This document shows positions 36,930 to 49,669 of a stretch of DNA of 64,000 nucleotides, piece after piece (positions within the stretch are counted from its first letter, which is position 1; each line of letters opens with the position of its first letter). The position numbers and the translations under genes are program-made. The notes below the pieces were generated by a model that saw only the letters and a program-made list of their open reading frames with translations, made no database searches and was not told the DNA's origin. Source of the DNA: Haliclystus octoradiatus (Eukaryota; Cnidaria; Staurozoa; Stauromedusae; Haliclystidae). The stretch lies in the NCBI GenBank assembly GCA_916610825.1, contig OU744449.1, positions 21,527,793 through 21,591,792 of the forward strand. The letters run 5' to 3'.

Positions 36930-37322
36930 GGCCCCAGTTCCACGATACCGTATTGAAAAAGTGTTTCGTTGTGGAATTCATACCGTTTACGAAGCTGCTA
37001 CACGGCAAAACAATGAGATACGTTTGAACTACACGGAAGGGTAAAATACGATCACGTGTGTTTAATTCCATTGTGTCCATGACTACGCAGCAATTGCTAT
37101 GGTCACGAATACGATGTTCCGTATTGATCGAGTTCCGCGATGCGTTGCGTTGTGAAAACTGTTCCGCAGTCGAAAAAAATACGCTTGCTAGCCGTAGTCA
37201 ACATGACTCCGCTCCGCGAAGCGTTTTGCATCGTATTCAAGCTTTGTCGTGTAGCTCAAACCCCTATCCGGTACGAAAATGATTACGAATTCTGCTAATA
37301 TGGCATCGTGGAACGGGGACCA
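36930..37322. mobile_element. Short element with terminal inverted repeats, about 393 bp
   Basis: The left end GGCCCCAGTTCCACGATACC pairs with the right end, the complement of GGTCCCCGTTCCACGATGCC. The interior is more GC-rich than the flanks and contains several TTCCGC/GCGGAA words. I could not settle a target duplication, so the superfamily is open. Confidence 0.65.
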
Positions 37323-40308
37323 AAGAAGTATTAAAATATGAAAAATATGCAGGTTGTATAGCATAGATATTGATGAATATTGTTAACCAGTTTCATTGAA
37401 ACTATTTTTTATTTATTTTCATTTTCTACCCACGGACAATATTAGTTTTATAAGGCGCCAGCCACACCGATAATATTAATTGGGATTCCCTTATTAGGAA
37501 AACGTAAGCTTTCTACTGTACTTTTCATTGAATTTACCCACAAATATGTCGAAAATTCCTTCATTGAAAAAATCAAAAGCCTATCAATTAAAAAATTTAA
37601 TTTTCTTTCAATTTGATAGCTATAATAAAATTTCACAAGTTTGAGAAACATCCCGTGAAAAGAGGCAGCACGGTCCATGGCGTATATGTTATTTAGACAG
37701 TTAAACCTCTGTCCATAGGTACGAAATTTATTTTGGAATACGTGCAGGGGAAAAACTGACGTGCAAGATCCTTCTTTATTCAAAGAGGAAGCATTGCAAA
37801 AACAAAGGGGATCATCCACATAGGGGGAACTCTGAAAAAGTGTTAACAACGGACAGTCAGCAAATTAACTTTTTTATTTTGATCAAAACAGGGATAATTT
37901 TTTGTAAATTTATTCATAAGATATAATGGCTATAAGAATATAGTTAGTTTCATAGGAGGGATAAATTCATATTTTATAGTTATTTCATTGGTTTCACATG
38001 TAAACTTTACAAGGTTTGTTTAGAATAAGAAAAATGCTCGCTTTATTTGGTAAAAAAATATTGAAATAGTAAATTATAATTGAAATTATCCTTAGGGAAA
38101 TATTTCAAAGTTTAGTGTTTCATATTCTTATTACCTCATTATCTTGCTATTTCTATTGCTTTGAGTGTGTCTCCAATATCTGTGAAATTCTGCGGTATAC
38201 CCCAAATTCCGAAAATGCCAATAATGGACCCCATTTAACTTTTCTTGAGAAATATCTCTCCCGTATCCCGTATGCACAGCAGCATTGCAGCCCTCCCGCT
38301 CCAATATGTAAAGAACGTGAGAATGATGTTAAATACTGTGTATCGTATCCATATAGTTTATCTGCGTACTTCTAGGTTGAATTTAGAACATACTTCAGTC
38401 ATATCTGGCAAAAATGTTACCATTTAAAGAATATATTGACTTGTCGAGAGCATTAAACAGTATAAATGTCAATCAGAGAATGGTTTCTATGAAAAGATTA
38501 AAAGAATTGTATATCGTATGTCAACAGAATACACTGTGCAGCATAGGCCATCATATATATAGAATGAAAGCTGAGATTCCAAAAATATTATCTGAATTTG
38601 CTATCGGATTACTGTATTACTATATCAATGAGATATGGATTGAACTGTTTGTATGTAAATACAAAATATGTCTTTTTGAGAACCTTTTTCTTTGTGTTTT
38701 TTTACATCGTTGTCACTGCCGATCGACTATTTTATCAAGCGATATTTTGAGTGACGTACGGGCAGAGTATAGCCTCAGCATTTCATAAACAACTTTAAAT
38801 ACCAAAAGCTGATTTATGTGGATCGTTGTTCTTCTCAATTGTAATTATATTGTTCTTTTTTGATAATTTAATAATTTGCCTTATATAGTATTAGTAGTAT
38901 TAAGTGTAAGATAATACGTTCTTCCGTATCTGTCTGTCAACATTGAAGTAGATTTGAAGTGTTTTGATAAAAAAATACTTATATCTATACCCACTTGACG
39001 ATTCATTTTAAAAATGCTCAATTTCAGTTGATAATAAACGCGTAATCAAAATTAAATTCCTATAGTAATTAACATAACATTAATGATAGATTAACTGTGA
39101 AAGTAAATTATTCCTTATAAATATGAGATTGATATAGGTTTGTATTGTATAGTATACGTTTTGATATTTCTTTTAAAATTCTGGGGACTTTTAAACATGT
39201 GTGGGCTTGCTGCTAATAATAAATTTTTGATCTACATTTCGATTTCCAAAGACCTCCCAATGCTACAATATCATAATAGAACCTTTAAATTATTTTGCAG
39301 CTGTCTATCATTAAGCTCCAATCACAGTGGACATAATCAATATATGTCAGACGAACAGTTTATATTATACAATTATATGCAGTATAATGCACGCCTATGC
39401 ATGCAATATGAATTGAATCTCAACTATATCATGCAAGAGTCTATCATTAAAATAACTTACCTATTAATAGAGCCCATTTTGATTAGAATTTATTACTCGT
39501 TGTAAAACGTGAAATTGAAGCAATTCTGCAGGAGCCGTATCACACACCTCCTATATGTAAGTGAGGGCTATAATATAATACTTTCCTCTATCTGCCAGCC
39601 GTTAGTATTGATCTTTATTGACAAAATTATATCATATTATATCATATGATAGCCTGATGTTGAAGTCCAGGGCTGAAGTTCAAAACATTTAAATTATCAA
39701 TGACAGATTTTATCTGAAGTATGCATGATTGCAGATGGTATTTTTTACGCATCTCTCGCTTATAATTCACCGAAAATATATAAATAAGTCCTATTTTCTT
39801 TATTTCTGAACAGTACTTATAACATAAACAAAAAATGAATAGAAATTTCTAGTTATTGTTATTGCTTTTCAGATTTATGAATCGACCTTTTTTTGCATAA
39901 TTATCCATAGATTGTTTATGAGCGATATGAATCTATGCATAACAATACAATACAATAACATAATTATAGAATTTAAAACATGCGTTATTGTGAAATGTGG
40001 GATACGGCTCATAGATACGATTCATAGGACCTTGCATTGCACGCCAGTTTGATAAACACTAGTATCCAGTTAAACACCGAATGAGCATACAGTGTAAAGC
40101 GCATTACAATGGCTTGCTTGAGAAGTATACTATCAAGTTTGCATTAAATGTATAAAATTGACAAAAACATCATTTAAACAGTTTGTGAATGAAATGAGCA
40201 AACAAAAATATATATTCTCGTCACCTATGTGACTTACTATCCATAAAGTAGAAGTTAAATACGAATCTGATTTGGTTCATGCCAATGAAATATTCAATAA
40301 ATCAGTAA
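37323..40308. other. No gene recognised
   Basis: Three kilobases of AT-rich DNA. Open frames at 37448-37849 (minus), 38414-38788 (plus) and 39140-39505 (plus) are long for this composition but show no domain, biased codon use or splice context that I can defend. Confidence 0.4.
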
Positions 40309-40879
40309 TGCGGGTATCAGCGGCTTTTCCGGGGAGGGGATGACTCCTGGGGCACCCCCGGGATTTGCAAAACAACCTGTGCAAAAGTCATTTAACCCCC
40401 TGGGTGTATGGGAGTAATGATCTTCAATAATCCCTCTCCCCCCAGGGACAAATAGTACTTACAAAAGATTCAACTAAAATACCCAGAGAATTACGCAATT
40501 GTACAAAACTGTTGTTATAACTTTATTAAAATATTAAAATTCCATACTTTGGAGATAGCCATATTCGAGTATTAAACATTACATGCAAAATCAAAAAGGG
40601 CAATAGAAAAGTTTTGAAGTTTTTCTAACAGCTTCGATGAGAAATACGAATGAAGAAACGAAACGCATTCAGTTCATAATTGAAGACACTTTGGAAAAAG
40701 CCGCTGAACAGCATTACAAATCCAGTTGGTTATCTCCCGGAGTGATCTTCTGCTTTTGTAACACAGAGAAAATCCCCCTCCCTCAGATGCTCATGTTCTC
40801 TAGCAAATCTCAACCAATCCCCCTGGGTCCCTGTGAGTTCCCCTGATGTCACCCCCCGGGAAAGCCGCTGATACCTGCA
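40309..40879. mobile_element. Short element with terminal inverted repeats, about 570 bp
   Basis: The left end GGTATCAGCGGCTTTTCC and the right end, the complement of GGTATCAGCGGCTTTCCC, are followed inward by C-rich/G-rich tracts (GGGGAGGGG, CCCCCCGGG). The duplication at the borders is not resolved. The internal frame at 40637-40846 has no recognisable domain. Confidence 0.65.
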
Positions 40880-41605
40880 TAAGGAAGGATTAGGTACATA
40901 CATTTCAATGATTTAAACTCTGTGACCCGTGCATTTGAGTTTTGAATTTAAAATGAGCTTTATTATCTCAATTACGAAACTTCTTATTTCGGTTGCATAA
41001 TGTCTATATAGTGAGCAGTGAGCACACTGAGTTATCTTCTTTTTTGTGTGACACATTCCACAATAACATATCCAAGTCGAATTTCGGGCAATAATGAGAC
41101 GAAATTAGTAAAAACCGCGCAATCTTGAAGGTATTACAGTGCTAAAGCTCCCAAAAAAATATGCCAAATGCCTATCGTCAGGCAAAATTGACAAATACTG
41201 CCCCGGTCAGAAATTATTCGCAATTATTTCGCGATTTAGTAGTCTTCTAGTTAAATATGAATTTCGCGTTCCTGAATTTCTTACTTCTGCTGATCGTTGC
41301 CTATCTACGGACAGTCTCCTCTCTTGTGGGTGGCGTTTCTTGTTGTCGCTACTGAGGCCTTTGTTTGCCTCCATATTTGTATTTCTGCTCAATGAACTCT
41401 TACGTTTCGAAGGCATGAAAGGCGATATAAAATTGCAAGATTGTATCTGATTTTTCTCAACATATTTAAAGAAGATAATAGGATTTTACGATCATAATAT
41501 CGCATACAGAATAAGGCAGTAAATCGTATCTGTGATTTCAAATTAACAGTACCGACCTGAGTACCGACACTCCGACAGTGTGCAATCCAATTTCATTAAA
41601 CACCA
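40880..41605. other. No gene recognised, left flank of the foldback transposon
   Basis: The open frames on the two strands at 41139-41450 overlap and lack motifs. Nothing supported. Confidence 0.4.
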
Positions 41606-41614
41606 TCAACAACC
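41606..41614. repeat. Target site duplication, left copy (TCAACAACC)
   Basis: This is identical to 51077-51085 on the other side of the transposon. A 9-bp duplication is the usual size for foldback (FB) and Mutator-like elements. Confidence 0.85.
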
Positions 41615-42850
41615 ACGTCTATCGAGCTGGCCGCACCACTTTCTTCGATGTAGATCATTTTGGTCTTGAAAGTTTGATCACAGCCTGATCAAACTTGATC
41701 AGTATGTTATATTTTTTGATCAGCTTTGATCAGCGACTTATAAGCGAATTCAAGATGTACGGCTGGCTCAACACCGAAAATCCGAACGACATAAAATAAT
41801 AAACCGAATTTGGTATCAAAAGTTTGATCACGCCCTGATTATTACTGATCAAAACTTTTTTTTCCATAATTATAATTATTGAGCGTGCAATCGGCAATTT
41901 AGCTTCTGGTGCGGCCAAATCAACACCAAAATTTCGAAAACGAGGTTATAATCATCCAAACTCTACGAATTTGGTATCAAAAGTTTGATCACGCCCTGAT
42001 CATTACTGATCAAAACTTTTTTTTGCATAATTATAATTATTGAGCGTGCAATCGGCAATTTAGCTTCTGGTGCGGCCAAATCAACACCAAAATTTCGAAA
42101 ACGAGGTTATAATCATCCGAACTCTACGAATTTGGTATCAAAAGTTTGATCACGCCCTGATCATTACTGATCGAAACTTTGTCTTCCATAATTATAATTA
42201 TTGAGCGTGCAATCGGCAATTTAGCTTCTGGTGCGGCCAAATCAACACCAAAATTTCGAAAACGAGGTTATAATCATCCGAACTCTACGAATTTGGTATC
42301 AAAAGTTTGATCACGCCCTGATCATTACTGATCAAAACTTTGTTTTCTATAATTATAATTATTGAGCGTGCAATCGGCAATTTAGGTTCTGGTGCGGCCA
42401 AATCAACACCGAAATTTCGAAAACGAGGTTATAATCATCCGAACTCTACGAATTTGGTATCAAAAGTTTGATCACGCCCTGATCATTACTGATCAAAACT
42501 TTTTTTTGCATAATTATAATTATTGAGCGTGCAATCGGCAATTTAGCTTCTGGTGCGGCCAAGTCAACACCAAAATTTCGAAAACGAGGTTATAGTCATC
42601 CGAACTCTACGAATTTGGTATCAAAAGTTTGATCACGCCCTGATCATTACTGATCAAAACTTATGTTTCCATAATTATAATTATTAAGCACGCGATCGGC
42701 TAATTAGCTTCTGGTGCGGCCAAATTAACACCAAGATTTCAAAAACGAGGTTAAAATCATTTGACTCTACGAATTTGGTATAAAAAGTTTGATCACGCCC
42801 TGATCATTACTAACCAAAATTTTTTTTTCGTTAATTATAATCATTGATAG
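41615..42850 (+). repeat. Left inverted arm: about seven ~161-bp tandem units
   Basis: Units begin with GAATTTGGTATCAAAAGTTT at 41806, 41967, 42128, 42289, 42450, 42611 and 42771. Each holds three TGATCA palindromes (TTTGATCACGCCCTGATCAT, then ACTGATCAAAA), a TAATTATAATTATTGAGCG block and GGTGCGGCCAAATCAACACC. The innermost units are the most diverged. The outer 190 bp are unique to the terminus and repeat TTGATCA words. Likely the transposase-binding array (inference). Confidence 0.95.
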
Positions 42851-43325
42851 TTTTAATGATTTTTCAGTGCTGGAAATTTTATCGTTCTACAGGTTCAAAT
42901 TAGAATAAGCTTTGTATGATGTAATTGGTATTTCTATAACCAATCATTTTAATTTTATGATTTTATATAATCTGTAATCAGTCTGATGTCATTCTATTGT
43001 TTAAATGATCTCGTACGATAATTATCATAGAATTATTTTTCATACAATTGTATATAGGATGCGTGTGAGTATAATCAGATCCAACCTGACGTCAATAGAT
43101 AATGCTGTCATTGATATGTTAACGTTGTCTAATTCACTCTGCCTATGTTATACGACACTTGGAATTTTGTAATAGACGGGAAACGAATTCTATTTTTAAT
43201 TTCGGATTTCCGATCTGGTTAACAAAACCTTGTTTAATCGAGCTGTTTGTTTCTGTATGCGTTTACTTGTCCTGTATGTGATCCAACGAATGCACTCATT
43301 TGTCTGTTGCTATTTTACTTTGATA

Positions 43326-46300
43326 ATGGAAGGAACAGACAGTTCTCATCATAATGAATCTTTAAGGGATTTGTATATTAGTAGTCTTCAACACGTACTG
43401 CATTCGATTTTTGTGGATAAAAGAAGCTGCAAGCCTGTTGGACCATCTAATCATATTTGGTCAGGTGCATCGGACAGTATTTGTAACTACAGATCTGCAC
43501 GTGCAATTTATACGGCTGTTCAACGTAACTACCATGGCATAAAAGATGCTTTGATTGATCAGCTAGGTTGGAAAAATGAAGGTAGCAATGAAACAGAAGA
43601 AGCAATAACTGACAATGATGACTCAATATGTAATTCTCCTTATGAAAGTACTGATTCGCAAACAGAGTCAAGTGAGAACGAAGGATGTAAGAGATTTAAA
43701 ATTGTTCTGGAGCCTGATGAATGGGCAGAACTTAAAACTGGTAAGTAAAGAACTCATCAACATATTATGAATTATTGACTACTCAATAAAGCACTAATAG
43801 ACCCTAATAGCGGCAACTTATCTTATCCCGTCATCCCGGAGAAATGAGGAGGGCAGTTCACTTTTTACGATAGGATAGAGACATTAATTCTTGAGGAGTA
43901 TAAAAATAAATCATTATAGTTATGACTTATGAGATTGAAAATGGAGCAAATCTGATTAATGTATCTCTATCATACATCAATTGTAGATCGTTATAACTTG
44001 TAAATAAAGATTATGCACTAGTCAAATGATAGAACGGCCCCAGACCCTCCGGAAATAGCCGTATGCTAACAAGTCATGCCAGTCCCTTTAACACAGTTTT
44101 AACAGCCATATTGTACGGCCACTATAGGAATCTAGCCATAATGTTAACATTTATCTTGAAAGCGTGAAAAGAGGGCCTAGATAATAACAGTTCTTAAATT
44201 TTCAGTAAAATGATTTGCTGTTACATCCCTGGTAAGATCCTGCATTCCGAGCATCGGATTCACTAACAATTATTAGTGAGGCCAAACACGGTAATTATGC
44301 CCGGGGGTGCTTCCATACATATGCTGTACGGGGACGAGATTTTCGAAATTTTTTAGAACTGTCATTTCGTTTTGCTCGTAAAAACATAAAATTTTAGGGT
44401 CTTCAGTCTTATTTGCCGTGAAATTTTCGAGTACGGTTTTCATCTATTTTTGAAAATGGCACACCCCAGTCAAAAAACTACTGAAGTACCATCTGGTCAT
44501 TATGATTTAAAGTATTTGTATATTGGAATACCACGTCCTGCAACATAGTGGCTATATTCCTTAAAACCACAATCATAATAATAAGAATTATACCATGGCC
44601 GTAACTACCTCCTGGATGGGTAATGGGAAATTGTCCAGACAAAATAGGTGTAAGATGTTGATATTTGAAAGTTTCGTGGAATCATTGCATGCCTTGAAGC
44701 TATTTTATTGAAATGATGCTTTTTAGAAGGATAATTATCTCTTTCTTTATTACTTGACAAATGATAATGATCCAGATTTGGACGGCATGAACATTGTGTT
44801 AATCCTAACTTCTAGTAAAGAATGATTTGTTTTGAAAACGTTAAGTGCAGATTTTGATTTTGCTTTCCCCGAATCGTATACATTTGATGTGAAATTATTA
44901 TGAGTATGCCGAGTAAAAGGAGAACAACAAGCTGATTTGGAGAGCAGAGTGATCGAGAATTTTCGTTCCGCGTCTGACGTTTTTGCAGTTTGAGATAAAC
45001 TCGTGAAACTCCGAGTAATGGAGATAGCGTGTGCTTCATCTTTGTTTAAGTCTCTATTATTCTCTATGTTAACAAACATTGAGCAATCTCACACAAAAGC
45101 GTTTGTCTCATACTATATCATATAAAACATTTTATAAATCACGTATCGAGACGTAATTCTGACCGCAAACCAAAAGACTCCTGTAATGAAGTAAAAAAAC
45201 GACAATCGATCTTAGATGGAATATTATTCAACTTAGGAGAATTACCAGTTTTTCACCAATCATGGTTTGAAAATGACAGTAACATTTTTGAGAATTTCGC
45301 CTCTCAGTTAAAAGTATTATCAGTACTGCAAGTTGCAGGACTTTCTACCTGAATGCTTTCTACTAGCGTTTTCGCATCCTTCACCCCTCGCCGCATCCTC
45401 TACAAACAGCTATTTGTAAATCTTATTATGCTGGTGTTTCAGGCTATATCAAAGCAATCTGGTTACAAAGCGTTTATGTAGCTGAATGTTGATGACCACG
45501 CCCTGCTGAAATAATATTTTGCCATTCTTACTCCAATATCATGTTTTAAATATTATTGTTACATTATAGATGATAATGAATACAGCAGAAGGAAAAGAAC
45601 AGTTGCTGGTTCCCGTTCAAAGACCAAAATGGTCAAGCAATTTACATCACCTATATGGAAAACTTTATTTTCTGACAAAGTTGGAGCAGTTTCGAAGCTT
45701 CGCTGTGTATTTATGTATAAACGACATATATTTTCGTTGGGAGAAAGTGGCACATATTTAACCATTGATGCATATTGCAAAGAATGTCCAGCTAAGTTGC
45801 TGATCAAACGAATTTGTGCTCCACCAAAGGAATGCTTATTTCCTATAGATTTTGAATGTGAAGTTATAAATTATGAAAGTCACTCGCATTCAGGCAAAGC
45901 AAAGAGACCTTTAAATGGACCAGAACGGAAGGCTATTGGGGAGGAATTATTAAAAACTGGCAAAGCAACCTCGGTTTACAGAAAGGAGGTTGCTGATGTG
46001 CGTATGGAATTTGGAGATGAAGAACCATCGACACTGTACAAGCAATCCCAGCTACGAGATGCGAAGCATGATATTGTTCGCTCCCAACAAGCAGATAGTA
46101 ATCCAATGTGGAGCCTATATTTGAAATCGTCCGAATTGCCACTAAATAGAGTTGTTAGGCAGCTTGCCATTATTAAACCTTACTGTCATTACTGGTCACC
46201 AGAACAGATTTTGGTATGGAATAATCACGCTAAGTCTAGGGACCAGAGTTTCCTTGCCATTGATGCTACTGGGAGTATCGTCCAGAGAATTAAAATGGCA

Positions 46301-47224
46301 TCAGGACAATTATCTCCACCAATATTTTTATATATTGGTGTGACAAAATCGGCATTTGGCACATTCCCTGTTGTACAAATGGTTTCAAGTACACATGACA
46401 CTAATTCTGTTGCCAATTTTCTTTCTGAATTTGTTAGATCAGGAGGAACAATTCCAAAAGTTTCAGTCACAGATGCCTCATTGGTGTTACTAGGTGCATG
46501 TGCTAGAGCATTTAACGGATATTCGTCACTTTCCAAATATCTAGAGGTTTGCTCGTATTTGCTTGCTGGACAACACCTCCCTGGAGAAATTCCCAACTGT
46601 TTCATACGAGTAGATATTGCACATTTTGTTCATATAATTACTCGATGGAGCAGTTTGAAATCGTATGCAAGGAAAAAGCACAAGCAGTTCATCATCCGAT
46701 GCGTGTGCCTAATGGTTAAGTGCACAGATTTAGAAGATATTGGAGAAATATTGATGGCCATTTTGATTGTTTGTTTAAGTGAGAAGGTTGGAACCACTTT
46801 GTCTGCTGGAGGAACTAGCATGTCTGAGTACTGTTTAAATTGGCTCCAATCAGAAGTATCTGGATCACCATTTTCCGCAGAAGATATCTCAGAGATAATT
46901 TCTAGCAATGTTGACCATGGAAACGATGAAGTAGATGAAGACACATCTGAGGATTCATTTTCTGCATGGTTTTCAGAAGTGCTGAAAGATGCCGAAGACT
47001 ATGTCAAAAATGCAGCAAGTGGTAGCCATGACAACGCTCTCTATCTACCTGAAATTATTTCAGACCTAAGACGAATCATAAAGATTGTGCCACTCTGGTC
47101 AGCTTTGATGACGACTATTTTTGGTTATGGTACCCCCACTGCAAGCAGCGCCATTGTTGAAGCAGAATTTGGGGAAATTAAAAAGCGAATGTTTAAAAAT
47201 AAACTGCCAATTGAGGATGGATAG
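43326..47224 (+). CDS. DDE transposase of the foldback element (two exons, C-terminus cut by a frameshift)
   Basis: Exon 1 is 43326-43740 and exon 2 is 45570-47224. Donor CTG|GTAAGTA and acceptor ATTATAG join in frame (…LKT then DDNEYSRRKR…), giving 689 codons. Start ATG 43326 is preferred to 43230 because the extra 32 residues are hydrophobic and unlike the acidic region that follows. A CxxC...HSHSG zinc-finger-like segment (about residues 208-248) precedes the catalytic core: Asp370 (LAIDATGS), Asp440 (SVTDASL), DxxH at 487-490 (RVDIAHFV) and Glu669 (SSAIVEAEFGEIKKR). DDE plus C/DxxH is the signature of the Mutator-like group of eukaryotic transposases. After KNKLPI one extra base shifts the frame to an early stop, while the next frame continues with MDRFVAEHSSYI. 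It therefore probably once formed one long protein with the downstream part. Confidence 0.85.
43741..45569 (+). other. Intron of the foldback transposase, carrying a dispersed repeat
   Basis: Donor GTAAGTAAAG, acceptor TTACATTATAG, 1829 bp. Around 44275-44520 it holds a repeat related to 62745-62885 (shared words GCTCGTAAAAACA, TTGAAAATGGCACA, GAAGTACC), so the intron itself has taken up another insertion. No separate gene seen inside. Confidence 0.75.
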
Positions 47225-48691
47225 ATTTGTCGCCGAACATTCCTCCTACATATCTGGAGCGTTGAAGCTAGCGACTGCTGCTCGTAGGTCAAACAATAAT
47301 AGCAATATCAGTATTCCATCCCTCCTTGCGGTTGAAAATTCATCTACCAATGACCAAATGCAAATAAAAGAAAAATCGTGTTGTCCTTTATGCGTATCTG
47401 GTAATTCTCCTCCAGCCGACGGTGCTCACCACTGTGACACTTGCAAAGAGCCTGTGCACGCCCTATTAGAATGCTCGATACCAGCAGTTGCAGGCGATGA
47501 AGGAGAAGGATATGGAACTGCTCGGAGATGTTTGAGTTGTTCTAGTCTTGGACAATCACAGCGGGAAGCCATTGCGGAAAACTTTGCAGAAGAGAACTGG
47601 CGGGGACAACTATCTCATGGAACAAATAAAAAAAGAAACAGAACATCGTATTTGCAGCAGAGTGCAGATTGGAAAAACGTTAATTTGTCAGCCAACAATG
47701 ACAGGATATTGCTTCCTCTTTTGAAGAACGGAAATTCTATGGATAACCCCGTTACAATAGACAAACAAAAATTTATTCTTTCGAGCACATGTGCAATTGA
47801 CTCCATAATACAGCTAATGACAAGTGCGGCATCCGACTGCATAGATTATTGGAATTATCTGGTTGACAATAAGCCATATTCTCCAGACCTGATTGCTTTG
47901 ATCGTTAATCTTGACCAACGAAAAATTTCTGCCTACGAATATCGAATGCGGGCAAAAGTATTGCTTTCTTGTGAATCTCCGTTCAAGTTGTCTCAGCTGC
48001 AAGGCAATATGACTCTCATCAATTGCGAAGCGACGGCAGCAAGTATTGCAAACAGCATCTTAAGAAAACATTTACCTTCTGTTGTCCTGTTTTCGGAATG
48101 TAACAGTAATGCCTGTCCTTCACAAATAGAAGAACGAAGACTATAGCATACCTCAGTATCTCAATAGACAATATTATTGAGCAAAACCAAAGAAAAGTCA
48201 GCTGGCAAGAGTTGTTTGACAAAGAAGAAAGTCAATGCCAAAGACCTTTCTCCAGCGTTGAAGGAATTCAAAACCATCTCTACCATGTCGACAAAAGCAT
48301 TTCATCAATGCCTATGTGCTCTGGTAAGAGATTTTTCCAAAAGCAAATACCCAACAAAAATGGTCATTTGATAATCGAAGTAGCAGTAAACCCTAGCCGT
48401 GGAGATGCATCTACCAAATTCGAGCAATGCACAATAGAAAATCATCAATTTATCACGCTGAATAATATAGCCAAACAAATAACATTTGGCGAGTCCAGAT
48501 TGACTCTTCGAGGGGTCGTTGCCTTTAATTCCCCCGGGAAAGATTTCACCGTTGGACATTATGTTGGTATATCGTATCGCAGTGATGGAATATTTCAGCT
48601 TTATGATGATTTAAAAAAAAAGCCTCTTAATATAAACAAAGATCGAATAGTAATTCCTGAGTTACTTATATATACCCATGCAGACATTTAA
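47225..48691 (+). pseudogene. C-terminal zinc-finger and USP-like cysteine-peptidase region of the foldback protein (frame-broken)
   Basis: Two frames continue the transposase. The first (about 47211-48146) has a Cys/His cluster: CCPLC, HHCDTCKEPVHALLEC, RRCLSC (about 47381-47550), probably a cross-braced zinc finger. Then comes a Cys box STCAIDSIIQ (Cys codon 47790-47792). The second frame (open from about 48120 to the stop at 48691) ends with GVVAF...GHYVGISYRSDGIFQLYDD (His codon 48557-48559, Asp codons 48605-48610). The Cys box, followed about 255 codons later by GHY(V) and YDD, matches the order of ubiquitin-specific (C19) peptidases. A CNSNAC pair lies between. A second frame slip near 48120-48146 separates the halves. 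The catalytic assignment is inferred from motifs only. Confidence 0.65.
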
Positions 48692-49100
48692 TTAATGTAA
48701 CTACAATAAGCATTTCGTGTCAGTATAAATTACGGAATGTCTGCTAAAGTCTGTTGTGACTATTCAGATTTTGAAAGCTAGTTTTGTTTTATTACGTTTA
48801 ATCACTACTGTATTAATTATATCGTAATAAAAAAGGTCTGCCTTAGAATGAACTTTCAGCCTTCTACATATTAATTACGTCTCTCCTTAATAGTGCTGGC
48901 ACCTTTGAATGGAAGCTCAAATACAGGCTTCTTAAGTAATAGCGTGAAATAAAAAATGTATAACATGGCGATCTATAACGGGGGTGATTGGTGAAAAAGG
49001 GTGATAGCACCCAAGATGCATTTATATTCATTAATTAATTAAGCTCAATTAATTTGACCATCAACTTTAATTGACCGTCCAAAACTAAATTGCAGAAAAT

Positions 49101-49586
49101 ATGTTTAAAACTAAACTTTACGAAAATAAACGCTCAGTAATGAAGAGGGCGTGGTCAAACTTGAAACCTGAATTCACAGACTTGTACTGCCATCTTTTCA
49201 TGACAAAATGTCTAAAGGAGGTTTACAAGACGCTTGATCGGTATGGTCTTCATGGTATGGTCGGCGTAACTACCAGAAAAGACTACAAAAGGCTAAACAT
49301 CTACAGCCTCCAGAGACGGAGAGAACTTTTTGTGTAATTTATGTTTGGAAATGCATCTATATACACTCCAAGCCCAGGTTTCAAGTACTTGAGAAGCCAT
49401 CGAACCGGTCTTCCAATCATATTGCCCAAATCAACCATTACATTGCAACACATCAAACGTCAACACAACACAACGCGTCAACGATTGCGAGAACATCTAT
49501 TCAAGAAATTTCAGGGACGTGGAGTGCCAATTTGGAGTTCAGAAAATCGTCCGTCAAAATGTTGCTTTTCCAAGATTAATACCTAG
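49101..49586 (+). pseudogene. Interrupted basic ORF in the foldback element (one in-frame TAA)
   Basis: Two open stretches in the same frame (49101-49337 and 49341-49586) are separated only by TAA TTT before the next ATG, so they look like one ~161-codon frame with a single stop. The product would be basic and rich in Arg, Lys and His (for example LQRRRELFV, then QHIKRQHNTTRQRLREHLFK). An ATTGCAG just upstream could be a splice acceptor. No family recognised. It could be a second element protein or a chance frame. Confidence 0.4.
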
Positions 49587-49669
49587 CATATTTTATTTAA
49601 GTCAAAATGTATACCCAAAATAATTTTTACTCCACCCTGGTTTTGAAAATTGATTACAATTTCGTGGGT

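Noticed and set aside
37448..37849. 133-codon minus-strand frame
   Set aside because: No recognisable domain, no splice or promoter context and AT-driven residue content; judged a chance frame.
39140..39505. 121-codon plus-strand frame rich in Ile, Leu and Tyr
   Set aside because: Composition expected from AT-rich DNA; no motif.
41730..41918. 62-codon frames in the arms of the foldback element (also 50773-50961, 49899-50138)
   Set aside because: They fall entirely in the ~161-bp tandem units and their end pieces, and have mirror partners in both arms.
46225..46944. Open frames on the minus strand opposite the foldback transposase
   Set aside because: Shadows of the real coding strand, which carries the DDE motifs and the splice junction.
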